Part shown: piece after piece, positions 27,809 through 37,394 of the stretch
Numbering within the stretch: position 1 is the first letter of the stretch
Layout of the letters: each line of letters starts with the position of its first letter
Assembly: GCA_019359045.1 (NCBI GenBank)
Contig: JAHHIA010000005.1
Span: 310,001-374,000 of the forward strand
Direction of reading: 5' to 3'
Length of the DNA: 64,000 nucleotides
Source of the DNA: Scytolyngbya sp. HA4215-MV1
GTDB taxonomy: Bacteria > Cyanobacteriota > Cyanobacteriia > Leptolyngbyales > Leptolyngbyaceae
Notes under the pieces: generated by a model
Database searches by the model: none
The model's input: the letters and a program-made list of their open reading frames with translations, nothing else
What the model was told of the DNA's origin: nothing
Translations under genes and position numbers: made by a program

Positions 27809-28335
27809 ATTATATTTTGATTATGGGCGTAAGCTTCCGGCATAGCCTGCAAATGTCCAAATTATTGCCTGTAGCAGATAGTGGATATTGTGGGCTTTTT
27901 GGCTTAATTACTGCATTATGTGTACACTGTAGCCTTTTTAAGGGGGGCTAGAGGGTTTTCTGAGTACAACGATGAGCAACGGTGCCAAAGTCCATAGGAG
28001 TTTTCAGCAACAGAACAACATCTTGTAAATCTTGCAACTGCTGATACAAGAAAACACAATTCTGACGACGTTTTTCCAATGAAATCTAGCAATTTATCGA
28101 GTTGGGCACACTCGATCGCCGCCTGCATATTTGTCACCTTCGAGGGGTAGCCCACCTGTAAGTCAGTGAACTGATGAGCATTGCCCTCTCTCTCCTAAGG
28201 TGATGTAGGAGGTGAGGTAAAAGTTGACAGTTGCGAGGCGTCCAACAGTCCTATTTTCTCACCTTTGTATCGGCTGCTAACTGCATCGCAACTATCTTCA
28301 ATTGCCCAGAAATCATGCTTTTGGCGACAGTTCAG
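27809..28335. other. Intergenic region, no confident gene
   Basis: This 527-bp gap lies between a hairpin repeat and a glycosyltransferase gene. Minus-strand frames around 27955-28155 read as short helical peptides, such as LYQQLQDLQDVVLLLKTP. They lack a start, ribosome site and recognisable domain, and could be the remains of a decayed gene. Nothing else is seen. Confidence 0.35.
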
Positions 28336-29283
28336 TTAAAGGGTTGTGTTAGTGTGTGGGAGCAAAAAACGCACAACTGGATATAAGGATGGAGTGATGG
28401 CTTTTGCCGCATCTTCCAGCATGCCCTTGAGACGAGTGGCAAAACCGGGTGAAAATGCCAAACGCCGAGCAATCTGGAGATAGCAGAGAGATTGTTCTAA
28501 CCAAGGTAGCTTAGTTTGCTTCACTGCCTGATAGTAGTTTATATAGCGTTGCCAGCGGGGCATTATCCGCTTGCCTCGATTTTTGGGGTCAAACCAAACG
28601 GCAAGGGATTCATAAGTATTGTTGGCAATTTGAGCCGTTTGAGCATGAACTCGTCTCTGGAAGAGAAACTCAGGAATCTCTGCAAACTCACCCAACAGTG
28701 AAAGTTCTGACAAGAGCACGCGATCGGCATGGGGATAGTTACCTAAGGCTCTCGTTTTTTGCAGAATGTCCGTCCGGATCAACCCATAAATTTGGGTGGC
28801 ATGATACCAACCATACGTTTCAAGAAACTGGTGAAATCGCTTGTGAGGGGTGTGAGAACGCAGATTCAGGTTTTCGGTATAAACGCCCTGGTCATTGCCT
28901 GCATCGTCGATCGTAGTGGCTTTGGAATAGCACAATGCAACCGTCGGCTCCCGATCAAGAATTTCTACACATTTTTCTAGGTAGCTAGGAGCGCAGATAT
29001 CGTCGTAGGATGCCCAGCGAAAATACTCTCCAGTTGCCAACTGAAAAACCCGGTTAAAGTTTGCAGCCCCGCCAAGATTGGTATCGTTTCGGTAATAACG
29101 AATGCGCTGATCTTTTGCAGCATACGCTTTGCAAATTTCTTCTGTATTATCCGTTGAGGCATTGTCTGAGATAATCAGCTCAAAGTCTCGATAAGACTGA
29201 TTTAAAATTGAGTCTAAGGCTTCTCTAATAAAGCTTTCAGCATTATATACAGGCATACCAATACTGACGCGCGGGGAATTCAT
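28336..29283 (-). CDS. Family 2 glycosyltransferase
   Basis: This 315-residue protein has a GT-A fold start (VSIGMPVYNAESFIREALDSIL), the nucleotide-sugar segment IISDNASTDNTEE and the metal-binding region RWASYDDICAPSYLEKC. It belongs to the large GT2 family of cell-surface polysaccharide transferases. It has no membrane helix except a mildly hydrophobic C-terminus. Sugar and acceptor are not readable from sequence. A second GT2 gene in the same direction is 1 kb upstream; the two are not tightly linked, but may serve the same exopolysaccharide or glycan. The start codon follows an AAGGAGCTACG-like site. Confidence 0.88.
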   Translation of the reverse strand: MNSPRVSIGMPVYNAESFIREALDSILNQSYRDFELIISDNASTDNTEEICKAYAAKDQRIRYYRNDTNLGGAANFNRVFQLATGEYFRWASYDDICAPSYLEKCVEILDREPTVALCYSKATTIDDAGNDQGVYTENLNLRSHTPHKRFHQFLETYGWYHATQIYGLIRTDILQKTRALGNYPHADRVLLSELSLLGEFAEIPEFLFQRRVHAQTAQIANNTYESLAVWFDPKNRGKRIMPRWQRYINYYQAVKQTKLPWLEQSLCYLQIARRLAFSPGFATRLKGMLEDAAKAITPSLYPVVRFLLPHTNTTL

Positions 29284-30258
29284 ACTCGTAGCTCCTTGTC
29301 AACAGTCAAAATTTTAATTGTGAATCTGGTTTGGCTTCAGGCGTCTGTCTTTAATCTGAGCGAAACCGATGTGTTTTGTGTGCGAAATGCTGATTCCCTA
29401 AAATGACATTAATCGCCAGGTCATTACCAGCATTACTAACGATTTTCATCAAACCTTAAATTGAGTTGATCGGGATAAGCCTGTTAAAAGCCCTTAATTA
29501 TTCGCATAAATAGGTTAAAAACTCTTGAATCTCAAGGGATCGCGATTGAAGGGAATCTATTAACCATAGGAAAAACATATAATGAGAATATGAAGACCCT
29601 TCCATCCTGTGTTGTTGTAGGCGATCGCCGATGAATTGGCTGCCATTTTTTGGATTAGAAAGAGTCAGGCTTGTTAAAAGCTTAACGCTCCGATTAAAGA
29701 TGAAGAAGAGTAAATATTCCATTCGGAATTTATTGTTTTGATGATGCTATAGTCATCACCCTTTGGATTAAGACAAGGTACAAGGATTCATCCCTGGCTG
29801 GGGGACGCACTCGCGTTTGATTCTGATGTCCAGCAACTTGGCAACAGTTATAAAACCGTTTTGAATGAAAGATAAAATATGTGAATAAGTTTTCTGAATG
29901 CTCAGAAAGGAAACACCCCACAAGCTCTTACAATTTTGGGGCATGACGTAACATTCAGTGAATGCTAAAGATTTGACAGCTTATAACCTATCAAATTCGA
30001 TTCAATCTTATTGAATGAAGACTATTGATTAGGTAGTTGCAATTGGTTAGGTGGTCATAATTCAACTTAAGATGGGTAAAGAGATTGCCCGTACCCATGG
30101 ACAAGCAAAACCATGGGCACACGATACGTTCCCCATCATTCACGGTTGTTTATTTAATTACGCATTCCTAGTACTTTGGGGCGTAAGTTAGGCAACCTTC
30201 TGAGGAAGTCAGGAACCAGGATCAGAAGGGTAGGCAGATTTTCGCTAAGTTCTACTAG
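29284..30258. other. AT-rich intergenic region between glycosyltransferase genes
   Basis: Nearly 1 kb without a supported gene. The short minus-strand frames at 29498-29722 and 29730-29921 have no ribosome site and unusual composition. One small hairpin, CCCATGG / CCATGGG (30094-30117), is present. The stretch is distinctly more AT-rich than the flanking genes. Confidence 0.4.
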
Positions 30259-31200
30259 TTAGACTCCAGAAGCATGATTTTGAGATTGACGTTGCTTCAT
30301 TGAATTTAACAAAAGCTTCCAGGCATTAACGTAAAAAAAAGCCGGAAATAAAAATTTCAGTGCAGTGAACGGAGCGCTTTTTTTGAATGCTACAAAGCTC
30401 CAATGCAAACACATATAAGCCTGAATATCTGTGAATTGAGGCAGCTGCGATCGATATAAAGGACTCACGCGATCGTAAATTTTTTGCTTCATCTGAATAT
30501 TGGTGGTCAGGCGCTTTTGTAATGGAATGCGGTAATCATGTCCACCTTGCCAAATGGTTCGATTAACCAAACATTCATTAATTAAAACGGCATCTCCAAA
30601 TTCAGCCACACGTATCCAAAAATCAATTTCATCGCAGTTGGTCAGTTGTGTATCCCACCCGCCCGCTTTCACAAAGGCATCTTTCCGAAAAGCAACCTGG
30701 CTACTTGTGCCAAATGGAAGCTGCTCTAGCAACATGCCATAGTGAATCTCTTTTTGAGGCACGCAGATAACCGATTCAGCTCCAAAGCAACAGGTTCGAC
30801 CCAGTTCCTTCCCCTCAACATTGACTTGGGCTGCCTGACAAGAGCAAATCACTGCTTGCGGATAGTGCGAAGTTGCTTGACTAATTTTTTCAATGCAGTC
30901 AGGCTCCAGATAATCATCGTCGTCTAGAGTTTTGATCCATTCACCGGTTGCAAACTGTGTGCCAGCATTCACTGCTGCAGAATGTCCTTGATTCACCAAA
31001 TTGCGGTGATAAATCAGGCGATAGTCTCCTGCCTGGTGTAGTTGTTCAAGTAGATTATGGATATAAGCTTCAGTTCCATCCGACGAGCCATCATCTGCAA
31101 TAATGATCTCGCAAGGTAGGGTTTGGGACAACGCTGAGGCAATTGCTCTTTGCAATTGAGGTAAGCGGTTATAAGTCGTGATAACGAGGCTAAACTTCAT
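30259..31200 (-). CDS. Family 2 glycosyltransferase
   Basis: This 313-residue GT2 protein starts KFSLVITTYNRLPQLQRAI and has EIIIADDGSSDGTE, the DxD-like TLDDDDYLEPDCI and the acceptor-side QVAFRKDAFVKAGGWDTQL with NCDEIDFWIRV. These are typical of transferases that build surface glycans. The ATG at 31200 fits the family start; an ATG five codons upstream is less likely. It differs clearly from the neighbouring GT2 protein, so the two are not a recent duplication. The sugar specificity is unknown. Confidence 0.88.
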   Translation of the reverse strand: MKFSLVITTYNRLPQLQRAIASALSQTLPCEIIIADDGSSDGTEAYIHNLLEQLHQAGDYRLIYHRNLVNQGHSAAVNAGTQFATGEWIKTLDDDDYLEPDCIEKISQATSHYPQAVICSCQAAQVNVEGKELGRTCCFGAESVICVPQKEIHYGMLLEQLPFGTSSQVAFRKDAFVKAGGWDTQLTNCDEIDFWIRVAEFGDAVLINECLVNRTIWQGGHDYRIPLQKRLTTNIQMKQKIYDRVSPLYRSQLPQFTDIQAYMCLHWSFVAFKKSAPFTALKFLFPAFFYVNAWKLLLNSMKQRQSQNHASGV

Positions 31201-32375
31201 AACTTCAAGAAGCATTCCCTGAGAACGTCAGGGTTCTCAGCCAATGTATTGATAATCGGGATTTTTCGGAAGCTCAACTTTTCCGGTTTGGAATACCGGA
31301 GGGGCAAGATGCAGAGTTTTGAGATTGTTTAAGAGAAAGGAACTAATTTTTAGCACTTAACCAAATTTCCTCCCGAAGGAAGAGCTGATAACCCAATTCT
31401 TTGTGAGCTTGTCTAGCAAAAAACCTAGGGCAATAAGGACAACCCTTGCCCAACTAAAATGCTCCATGCTTCAATGAACCTGTCGTCTGGGATGTACTGT
31501 GTATATTCTGCAACAAAATTTTGCCAATATTCCACTCACATCCCCCTCCCTTACATTATCTGTAACACATACATTGTTCCCTTAATCTCCCCCTCATGTA
31601 CCTCGATTCCATTTCCAAATCTTGCGAGAATTGTCGACTGTTGCCAATTCCCCGACAAAAACGCACCGCTCGGAAGCCCCTCGATCATGGCAGCACCCTT
31701 GACTGGAAGTGAATTATCTGAGTTCTGCAAAAGCAGTCACAAATGCCACCTGCCTTCTAGAAAGGCAAGAATACTCCATAGCGCAGAATTTAGCCGTGCT
31801 ACTCGCCTTACTCGAGTACAAGCCCATTGGGAGACGTTGCTGATCCGGGGTATAGATTTAGAGCTGTATAAATTGAAACTTCGTCCCAATTCATACTGCT
31901 ATTCAGTCCCCTTTCGAAAGGGTATAGCCGTTATCTAATCAGGCGTTGGTGCAAAATCGTTATGATGCAACCCGAACTATCAGTTTCTGAGAGCATCGAG
32001 CTAGGGGACTATTATGAACACTTTGAGTTACATCTCTAAGTCGTTACTTTAGTTGATGAAAAACAACGCCTGAATAGTCAGGGGTCTTTAAGCGGCGATC
32101 GAAATTTAAAAATTTCGTTAGCCTAGCCAAATTGTGCCTATTCTTAAGGACTATCATTTAGGATTATGTGAGAGATCAGGGCATACTTAGGTTTAGAGAG
32201 GCTCAAGGGCTAAAATTTATTTTCCAAATTTTAATCATTTCATTCTGGTATTAACTGTGACATTTTAAGAAATTAGTTGGGTGGTTTCTCAGTCCCAGTG
32301 GCTTCAGACTATAATCGAACTCCTATCATTCGTTCTTTTGTACTGTCCTGGTTGATCTTCCTGTCCGAGCTTTAT
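31201..32375. other. Long intergenic region with hairpin repeat copy D
   Basis: This divergent spacer of about 1.2 kb holds hairpin repeat copy D (31834-31912) and an 18-bp palindrome CGAAATTT-AA-AAATTTCG (32100-32117). A plus-strand frame at 31459-31938 covers the repeat and is not a gene. Otherwise it is AT-rich and featureless, and probably holds the promoters for the GT2 gene and the DUF151 gene. Confidence 0.45.
31834..31912 (+). repeat. Hairpin repeat family, copy D (79 bp, degenerate)
   Basis: This copy has the 42 + 11 + 26 layout with the start ACGTTGCTGA, the loop AAACTTCGTCC (31876-31886) and the inner stem TATAAATTG/CAATTCATA with one mismatch. The outer right arm is degraded (CAGTCCCC instead of CAGCAAC). 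It is the only copy placed upstream of genes on both sides. Confidence 0.8.
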
Positions 32376-32423
32376 CTTCCGTCCAAAGTGTCCTCCGTTC
32401 AGAGTACTCTCCGCCCAGAATGT
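32376..32423 (+). repeat. Three tandem 16-bp imperfect repeats before DUF151 gene
   Basis: Units at 32376-32391, 32392-32407 and 32408-32423 share the pattern YYTCCGYYCARARTRY. A weaker fourth unit may precede them. They end 16 bp before the DUF151 start codon, so they lie in its promoter or leader region. Confidence 0.5.
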
Positions 32424-32439
32424 TCTAGAGGCTAAGCCA

Positions 32440-32946
32440 ATGATTGAAATGAAAGTCGCTGGAATTGCATTGGATGCGGCATCCCGTAGCCCGATCGTCC
32501 TGCTTAGAGATTCTTCCGATCGTCGTGCTCTACCCATTTATATCGGTCAAGATCAGGCAAAAGCAATCATCAACGCTCTGGAAAATCAGACCCCACCTCG
32601 CCCCTTAACGCACGATTTATTGGTCAATATCCTGGAAGAATGGGATATGACTTTAGAGAAAGTAATTATTCATTCGCTGCAAAATGATACTTACTACGCT
32701 GTATTAATCGTTCGGCAGGGAGAAAATAAAAAAGAAATTGATGCTCGCCCTAGTGATGCGATTTCGATCGCGTTGCGAACTAATGCTCCGATTTGGGTGA
32801 TGGAAGAAGTAGTGGCAAATGCTTCGATTCCGGTAGATCGGGATGCGGACGAAGCTGAGCGGCAAGCCTTTCGCGAGTTTATCTCTAATCTTCGGCCAGA
32901 AGATTTTACCCAACGGGGAAAGTTTAGTAGCGGCGAAGCCCAATAG
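32440..32946 (+). CDS. Bifunctional nuclease family (DUF151) protein
   Basis: This 168-residue protein matches DUF151/BFN. It has IALDAASRSPIVLLRD, the block RALPIYIGQDQAKAI, PLTHDLLVNILEEW, the Tyr-Tyr-Ala-Val stretch and the signature IDARPSDAISIALRTNAPIWV. Plant and bacterial BFN proteins have been described as nucleases with combined RNase and DNase activity; the cyanobacterial role is less certain. The C-terminal 30 residues are charged and variable. The gene is followed 13 bases later by a Vat-like acetyltransferase and the two may be co-transcribed. Confidence 0.88.
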   Translation: MIEMKVAGIALDAASRSPIVLLRDSSDRRALPIYIGQDQAKAIINALENQTPPRPLTHDLLVNILEEWDMTLEKVIIHSLQNDTYYAVLIVRQGENKKEIDARPSDAISIALRTNAPIWVMEEVVANASIPVDRDADEAERQAFREFISNLRPEDFTQRGKFSSGEAQ

Positions 32947-32959
32947 AGCTGAGTCGGAT

Positions 32960-33592
32960 ATGCTTTATCCTGATTCGAAAAATCCCCATCCCATGCCGGG
33001 ATTTCCGCAGGTTTGTTTCATCCAGAATACGGTCTCCAATCCCAATATCCTCATTGGAGATTACACCTATTACGATGACCCGGAAGACTCAGAAAATTTT
33101 GAGCGCAATGTGTTGTATCACTTTCCGTTCATCGGAGATAAGCTGATCATCGGGAAATTTTGCGCGATCGCCAGAGGCGTGAAGTTCATTATGAACGGCG
33201 CCAACCACAAGATTTCTGGGTTCTCTACCTATCCTTTTCAAATCTTTGGCAGTGGTTGGGAGCGAGTCATGCCTCAAGCTGACGAATTGCCGTTTAAGGG
33301 CGATACGGTAATTGGCAATGATGTTTGGATCGGCTATGAAGCGGTCATAATGCCCGGTGTGAAAGTGGGTGATGGTGCAATCGTGGCAGCAAAAGCGGTG
33401 GTGACGAAAGAGGTGCCACCTTACAGCATTGTGGGTGGCAATCCGGCAACGGTCTTACGTCGGCGCTTTGCGGATGAAACGATCGAGCGGTTAATGGAGA
33501 TTGCCTGGTGGGACTGGGATATTGAGAAAATAACGAGAAATCTGGAAAAGATTGTCGGTACAGATATTGATGCGTTAAAAGCATGTCTATAA
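32960..33592 (+). CDS. Vat-like hexapeptide-repeat acetyltransferase
   Basis: This 210-residue protein is very close in layout to streptogramin A and chloramphenicol (CatB-type) acetyltransferases of the left-handed beta-helix class. It has DYTYYDD, FERNVLYHFPFIGDKLIIGKFC, IMNGANHK with the catalytic His83, STYPFQIFGSGWE, GDTVIGNDVWIG, VIMPGVKVGDGAIVAAKAVV, SIVGGNPA and the ending WWDWDIEKI. Acetyl-CoA is the expected donor. In a free-living cyanobacterium the natural acceptor could be a sugar or metabolite rather than an antibiotic. It starts 13 bases after the DUF151 gene. Confidence 0.85.
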   Translation: MLYPDSKNPHPMPGFPQVCFIQNTVSNPNILIGDYTYYDDPEDSENFERNVLYHFPFIGDKLIIGKFCAIARGVKFIMNGANHKISGFSTYPFQIFGSGWERVMPQADELPFKGDTVIGNDVWIGYEAVIMPGVKVGDGAIVAAKAVVTKEVPPYSIVGGNPATVLRRRFADETIERLMEIAWWDWDIEKITRNLEKIVGTDIDALKACL

Positions 33593-33655
33593 GGTGCTCT
33601 TACTGCGGCATCACCTTCTGTGTGGATAAAATTTATTCTATAGAATAATTCTGGA

Positions 33656-34810
33656 CTATTTCAGAAACAATATATTCAATAGATGAGAGAATTGGAGACA
33701 AAAGGGGTTGCTCTTGATCAATTTTGTCGCCAGCCGTTTTTGTAGATATGTTGTGGCAATTGCAAAAAACGAGACTGCAAAGAATTTAACTGCAAAATTT
33801 TCTATTAATGGTAGGTGAACATATCTCAATAGGTTCCAGATAGTAAGCCAAAAGATGTGCCAAAGGTAGCTCCATAGCGACGACGTACTCACAAAAACAA
33901 GAGCATCCACTAGATTTTCTTGCTCCATTAAACGATTGCCATATTTTTGCATCAGGTCGTCAACCATGAGATAAGCCAGTATGGCAGCAAAAATAGCGTA
34001 AGACAGGTAATAAATGGTGGGAGGATATTTATAGGTTTGAGTTTGAACTAACTCGGCGGCGGGTCTACCAAGCTTATGAGCTAGGAAAAAAAGATGAATA
34101 AAGATACTTGCGAAGGTGGCAAATGAAGCAAAAACAAGCGCCAATAAAAATTGTTTGTTGAGCTTTGTAAGAACAATCCCTAGTCCAACCAAACATCCAT
34201 AGGGGATACAAATTATCAGATATTGCTTGATAAAAATGGCAACCCAGGGTGGCGAAAGATTCACATCTTTAATTAGAAAATTGAAGATGATTTCATAGAT
34301 GACATAGCTAATTGCAAGGATACCTAGAAATTGAGTTTCACTTCCTAAGAATTTATACAGTTTGAGAATGAATGGAGAGGCGATCGCAATAATCAAAAAG
34401 ATGCGAATGATGTAAACATAACCAATTCCTCCCCTAAATAAGAAACTACCTGAGATCGCTTCGAAGGAATAGGGATAAGGATGTTGTACAACTAAGAACA
34501 GAAGATAGAATGCTGTAAAAAAAAAGGCTAAAAATAACCACACCGGTGCGACGAGTCTGGGAACTCTTTTTCTCAAATAAGCCCACGAAGAAAACTCTTT
34601 TTTGCCAGTAGTTAAATAAAACAATGTTCCTGAAATCATAACCATCAAGGGAACATCAAAATTTCGCAATTGAAAGATAAAAGCAGGGGGTTGGGTGTGC
34701 GCCAGAATAATACAAAATAGCCCAAGCACTTTTAGAATATCAAACCTGATATCTCGCGTAGAGTGGGTTGCATGAACTGAGCCTATGGGACTCTGTTCCG
34801 TATTAGTCAT
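33656..34810 (-). CDS. Acyltransferase family 3 membrane protein
   Basis: This integral membrane protein of 384 residues has about ten helices. The acyltransferase-3 start is present: RFDILKVLGLFCIILAHTQPP with the key His, then FDVPLMVMISGTLFY and YLRKRVPRLVAPVWLF. Family members O-acylate surface polysaccharides or lipids from the cytoplasmic side. The ATG at 34810 has a GGAG site; an upstream start at 34855 adds a poor segment. Base composition is AT-rich compared with neighbours, and the gene stands beside a Vat-like acetyltransferase and near two glycosyltransferases, hinting at acquired surface-glycan genes. The C-terminus ends in a cluster of Phe and Leu. Confidence 0.85.
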   Translation of the reverse strand: MTNTEQSPIGSVHATHSTRDIRFDILKVLGLFCIILAHTQPPAFIFQLRNFDVPLMVMISGTLFYLTTGKKEFSSWAYLRKRVPRLVAPVWLFLAFFFTAFYLLFLVVQHPYPYSFEAISGSFLFRGGIGYVYIIRIFLIIAIASPFILKLYKFLGSETQFLGILAISYVIYEIIFNFLIKDVNLSPPWVAIFIKQYLIICIPYGCLVGLGIVLTKLNKQFLLALVFASFATFASIFIHLFFLAHKLGRPAAELVQTQTYKYPPTIYYLSYAIFAAILAYLMVDDLMQKYGNRLMEQENLVDALVFVSTSSLWSYLWHIFWLTIWNLLRYVHLPLIENFAVKFFAVSFFAIATTYLQKRLATKLIKSNPFCLQFSHLLNILFLK

Positions 34811-34898
34811 AAGCTTCTCCGTCGTTTTGGGGTTGGTTGAACAACTCCAGCGCATCCTACACAGGAAGGTCGATCACGCTCCAATTTGTAACAGTTAG

Positions 34899-35147
34899 CT
34901 ACAATTGATCAGGAGAATCGGGGGCAATTTCGATGCCTAAATCGGGCGTTTGTGGAGTTGTAATCAAGTCATTCAAGCTATTAATTGCGACCCCGATCGC
35001 TACGCCGGCTTCTTGTAATTTGCGTTCAAAGTTAGAAAGATCTTCGCCATATCCACAGCGTTGTGCAGCCGCTTCTAATCCTTCGGTTGCATTAGCTCTA
35101 GCACAATCGACTAGCTCAATTCCAGTCAGGGGAGATGACGCTGTCAT
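34899..35147 (-). CDS. Small conserved cyanobacterial protein, unknown function
   Basis: This 82-residue acidic protein starts MTASSPLTGIELVDCARANA and contains CGYGEDLSNFERKLQEAG followed by a helix and DLITTPQ. I recognise the start and the CGYG-x-x-L-x-x-F pattern from short cyanobacterial proteins but know no function. It has no signal or membrane helix. The ORF is preceded by an AT-rich region and stands alone between the acyltransferase and yggT. A plus-strand frame on the opposite side (34933-35169) is its shadow. Confidence 0.65.
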   Translation of the reverse strand: MTASSPLTGIELVDCARANATEGLEAAAQRCGYGEDLSNFERKLQEAGVAIGVAINSLNDLITTPQTPDLGIEIAPDSPDQL

Positions 35148-35409
35148 AAAAAAAATCCTTGATGTTTAGTCCTAGAATCCTATCCAGTTTTCCAAACTCA
35201 TTCCTCTTTCAAAAGATAGAAATTTTTGAATTCTCTATATTTGGATAGAGCTTTTAAAGCTTATTTCAAGCTAATTTAGGCTGCAAGACAGATTCCAATA
35301 ACTGACATTTTCAATTTGTTATGGACGATTCATTCATAACATAAGGCGCTTTTATAAGGGAATCTGGGCTTGACCAATTGCACTTGACGACAAGTTTGGA
35401 GAATGACCC

Positions 35410-35820
35410 ATGCATCCAGAACCCCGCGAACCGAATAACGTTGAACGACGACAAGATCTATACCGCCAAGAAGAAGCGCTACGACTGCGCCAAGAAGAAT
35501 CCAGACTGGAACGGGCTAAGCAATCTTACGCCTATGTCTGGATTGTTAATAGTATTTATGTGTTGGTTGGATTATTAGAAATTCTGCTGGGACTGCGTTT
35601 ACTGTTGCGATTGACCGGTGCCAATCCGGATAACTCTTTCGCCCACTTCATCTACAATTTTTCAGAACCTTTTATGGCTCCTTTTTCTACCTTATTTATT
35701 AGCCCAACGGCAGGGGGTGGAGCCAATATCTTTGATGTGAATCTAATAATTGCCATCATTGTTTATGCCCTCTTGGGATGGCTGGGTCTTTGGTTAACCC
35801 GATACTTTTTTGGTCGATAA
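35410..35820 (+). CDS. YggT family membrane protein
   Basis: This 136-residue protein has a charged N-terminal tail (1-38, rich in Arg, Glu and Gln) followed by two membrane segments. These carry the YggT signature: LLEILLGLRLLLRLTGANPDN, the FAHFIYNFSEPFMAPF loop and a second helix ending in LTRYFFGR. YggT/YlmG proteins affect nucleoid or septum-linked processes and, in cyanobacteria and plastids, thylakoid organisation. The exact role of this paralogue is not known. A GGAG site precedes the ATG. Confidence 0.88.
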   Translation: MHPEPREPNNVERRQDLYRQEEALRLRQEESRLERAKQSYAYVWIVNSIYVLVGLLEILLGLRLLLRLTGANPDNSFAHFIYNFSEPFMAPFSTLFISPTAGGGANIFDVNLIIAIIVYALLGWLGLWLTRYFFGR

Positions 35821-35851
35821 GGTGGAACTCGATCGCATTTTTGCAAACCCA

Positions 35852-35881
35852 AGCCCTGAGCTCTCCAAAGATTTCAGGGCT
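35852..35881. terminator. Hairpin between convergent yggT and amylase genes
   Basis: AGCCCTGA (35852-35859) pairs with TCAGGGCT (35874-35881) across a 14-nt loop. It lies in the 92-bp gap between two converging genes and may terminate either one. No T run follows. Confidence 0.4.
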
Positions 35882-35912
35882 GTAGGCTAAGTTCACTCTG
35901 GCACCTGCCTGA

Positions 35913-37394
35913 CTATTCGGCTTGTGGTACCCAAACTGACACGGAACCCGCATTGCAACGAAACTCTGCCCAACCCTCGTCATTAGTGGTTACAGGTTCC
36001 TCAATGTGCTCAGTGATGTCAATGTAGGTGCAGTTTGGCGTACCCACCTCCATCCACTTGGTACCGGCATCGCCATTACTGAGTACCACTGCCATGCCAC
36101 CGGGGTGTTCGTCATTGCCCAGTCGGGTCCAGGCGATCGTGTTGGCATGATCAAAGTAATCGTACTGATCGCCGTAGGCATAGTTGCGACGAGCGTGTAA
36201 GAACTTGTCAATTAGCCACTGGTGGCTATCGAGCCAGATTTCGTACTCATTCCCATCCCTACCAGTGTCTTTGTAATGAGCACCGTAGTAATCCGCATAG
36301 AAAATGCAGGGGTAGCCATCTCGTCTGAGCAAAATCAAGGCATAAGCGATCGGTTTAAACCAACCTTCCACCACCGATTCTAACGCTTGCAAGGGTTGAG
36401 AATCATGGTTATCAACCAGTGTCACTGCTAAAGCAGGCTGTTGCTGAACCAGTGTGTTGTCAAAAATTTGTCGCATGTCATAGTTATTGCCCTGGCTACT
36501 GGCAGCACTAAAGTTGTAATGCAGAGGCGCATCAAACAGCAACACATCGCCACCTGTGACTGCAATAAAGTGGTGTAAAGCTTCGATTTCGCTAGACCAA
36601 TATTCGCCTACTGCAAAGAGTTGGCGACCTGCATGTTGACGACAATGGTTTAGCCATTCTGGGAAAAATCCGGCTTTAACATGTTTGACCGCATCAAATC
36701 GGAAGCCATCCACATCTGTGGTATCTACATACCATTCGCCCCAGTGCTTTAACTCATCGCGTACTTCTGGATGTTCCATATCCAGATCGCAACCCATGAG
36801 ATAGTCGAAACTGCCTTTCTCCAGGTCAACGTTGTCATCAAACGATTTGCCTTTGAATAGATAAATGGCATTTTCGCCTTCGTTGTAAACGTTGTAATCG
36901 ACTGCGTCAAAATGCCACCAATGCCATTCCATGTCGGAATATTTGCCATCGCGTCCGGGAAATGTGAAGTGCGTCCAGACTTTGATGGTTTGATAGTCTC
37001 CGATCGGTTGATGGCGATCGTCTGGGCTGAATGGAGTCGCTTCAACTTCTTCTTCTGCGTCGGCGCCTAGCTTATGATTGAGCACTACGTCTGCATAGAC
37101 TCGGATGCCTGCTGCTTTGGCTGTCTTGATGGCGGCAACATATTCATCTTTGGTCCCATACTTGGTGCGAACTGATCCTCGTTGATCAAACTCGCCCAAG
37201 TCAAATATATCGTAAACACCGTAGCCTACGTCATAACCTCCTGCTGTGCCTTTGTATGCAGGTGGCAACCAAACTGACGTAACTCCAGCTTCTGCCAGAT
37301 CTTTGACTTTTTCTTTGAGTTCATTCCACAGGTTGCCATCTGGAGAGATGTACCAGTGAAAAAATTGCATCATCACACCATTTGGCTCAGACAT
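35913..37394 (-). CDS. Cytoplasmic alpha-amylase (GH13)
   Basis: This 493-residue enzyme hydrolyses alpha-1,4-glucans. It matches the cytosolic GH13_5-type amylases: start MMQFFHWYISPDGNLW, then VWLPPAYKG and ADVVLNHKLGADA. The catalytic residues are Asp234 in GFRFDAVKH, Glu264 in VGEYW and Asp331 in VDNHDSQP. A C-terminal beta domain follows (NTIAWTRLG...). There is no signal peptide, so it probably acts on glycogen or maltodextrin inside the cell. It complements the glycogen enzymes glgC and the debranching enzyme elsewhere in the window, though none is adjacent. Confidence 0.93.
   Translation of the reverse strand: MSEPNGVMMQFFHWYISPDGNLWNELKEKVKDLAEAGVTSVWLPPAYKGTAGGYDVGYGVYDIFDLGEFDQRGSVRTKYGTKDEYVAAIKTAKAAGIRVYADVVLNHKLGADAEEEVEATPFSPDDRHQPIGDYQTIKVWTHFTFPGRDGKYSDMEWHWWHFDAVDYNVYNEGENAIYLFKGKSFDDNVDLEKGSFDYLMGCDLDMEHPEVRDELKHWGEWYVDTTDVDGFRFDAVKHVKAGFFPEWLNHCRQHAGRQLFAVGEYWSSEIEALHHFIAVTGGDVLLFDAPLHYNFSAASSQGNNYDMRQIFDNTLVQQQPALAVTLVDNHDSQPLQALESVVEGWFKPIAYALILLRRDGYPCIFYADYYGAHYKDTGRDGNEYEIWLDSHQWLIDKFLHARRNYAYGDQYDYFDHANTIAWTRLGNDEHPGGMAVVLSNGDAGTKWMEVGTPNCTYIDITEHIEEPVTTNDEGWAEFRCNAGSVSVWVPQAE

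Noticed and set aside
29498..29921. Two short minus-strand frames between the glycosyltransferases
   Set aside because: The peptides are aromatic-rich with no motif and no ribosome site, in strongly AT-rich DNA.
31459..31938. 159-residue plus-strand frame
   Set aside because: It covers hairpin repeat copy D and random AT-rich DNA. The part that resembles another frame (SNSYCYS-like near 13200) is just the shared repeat.
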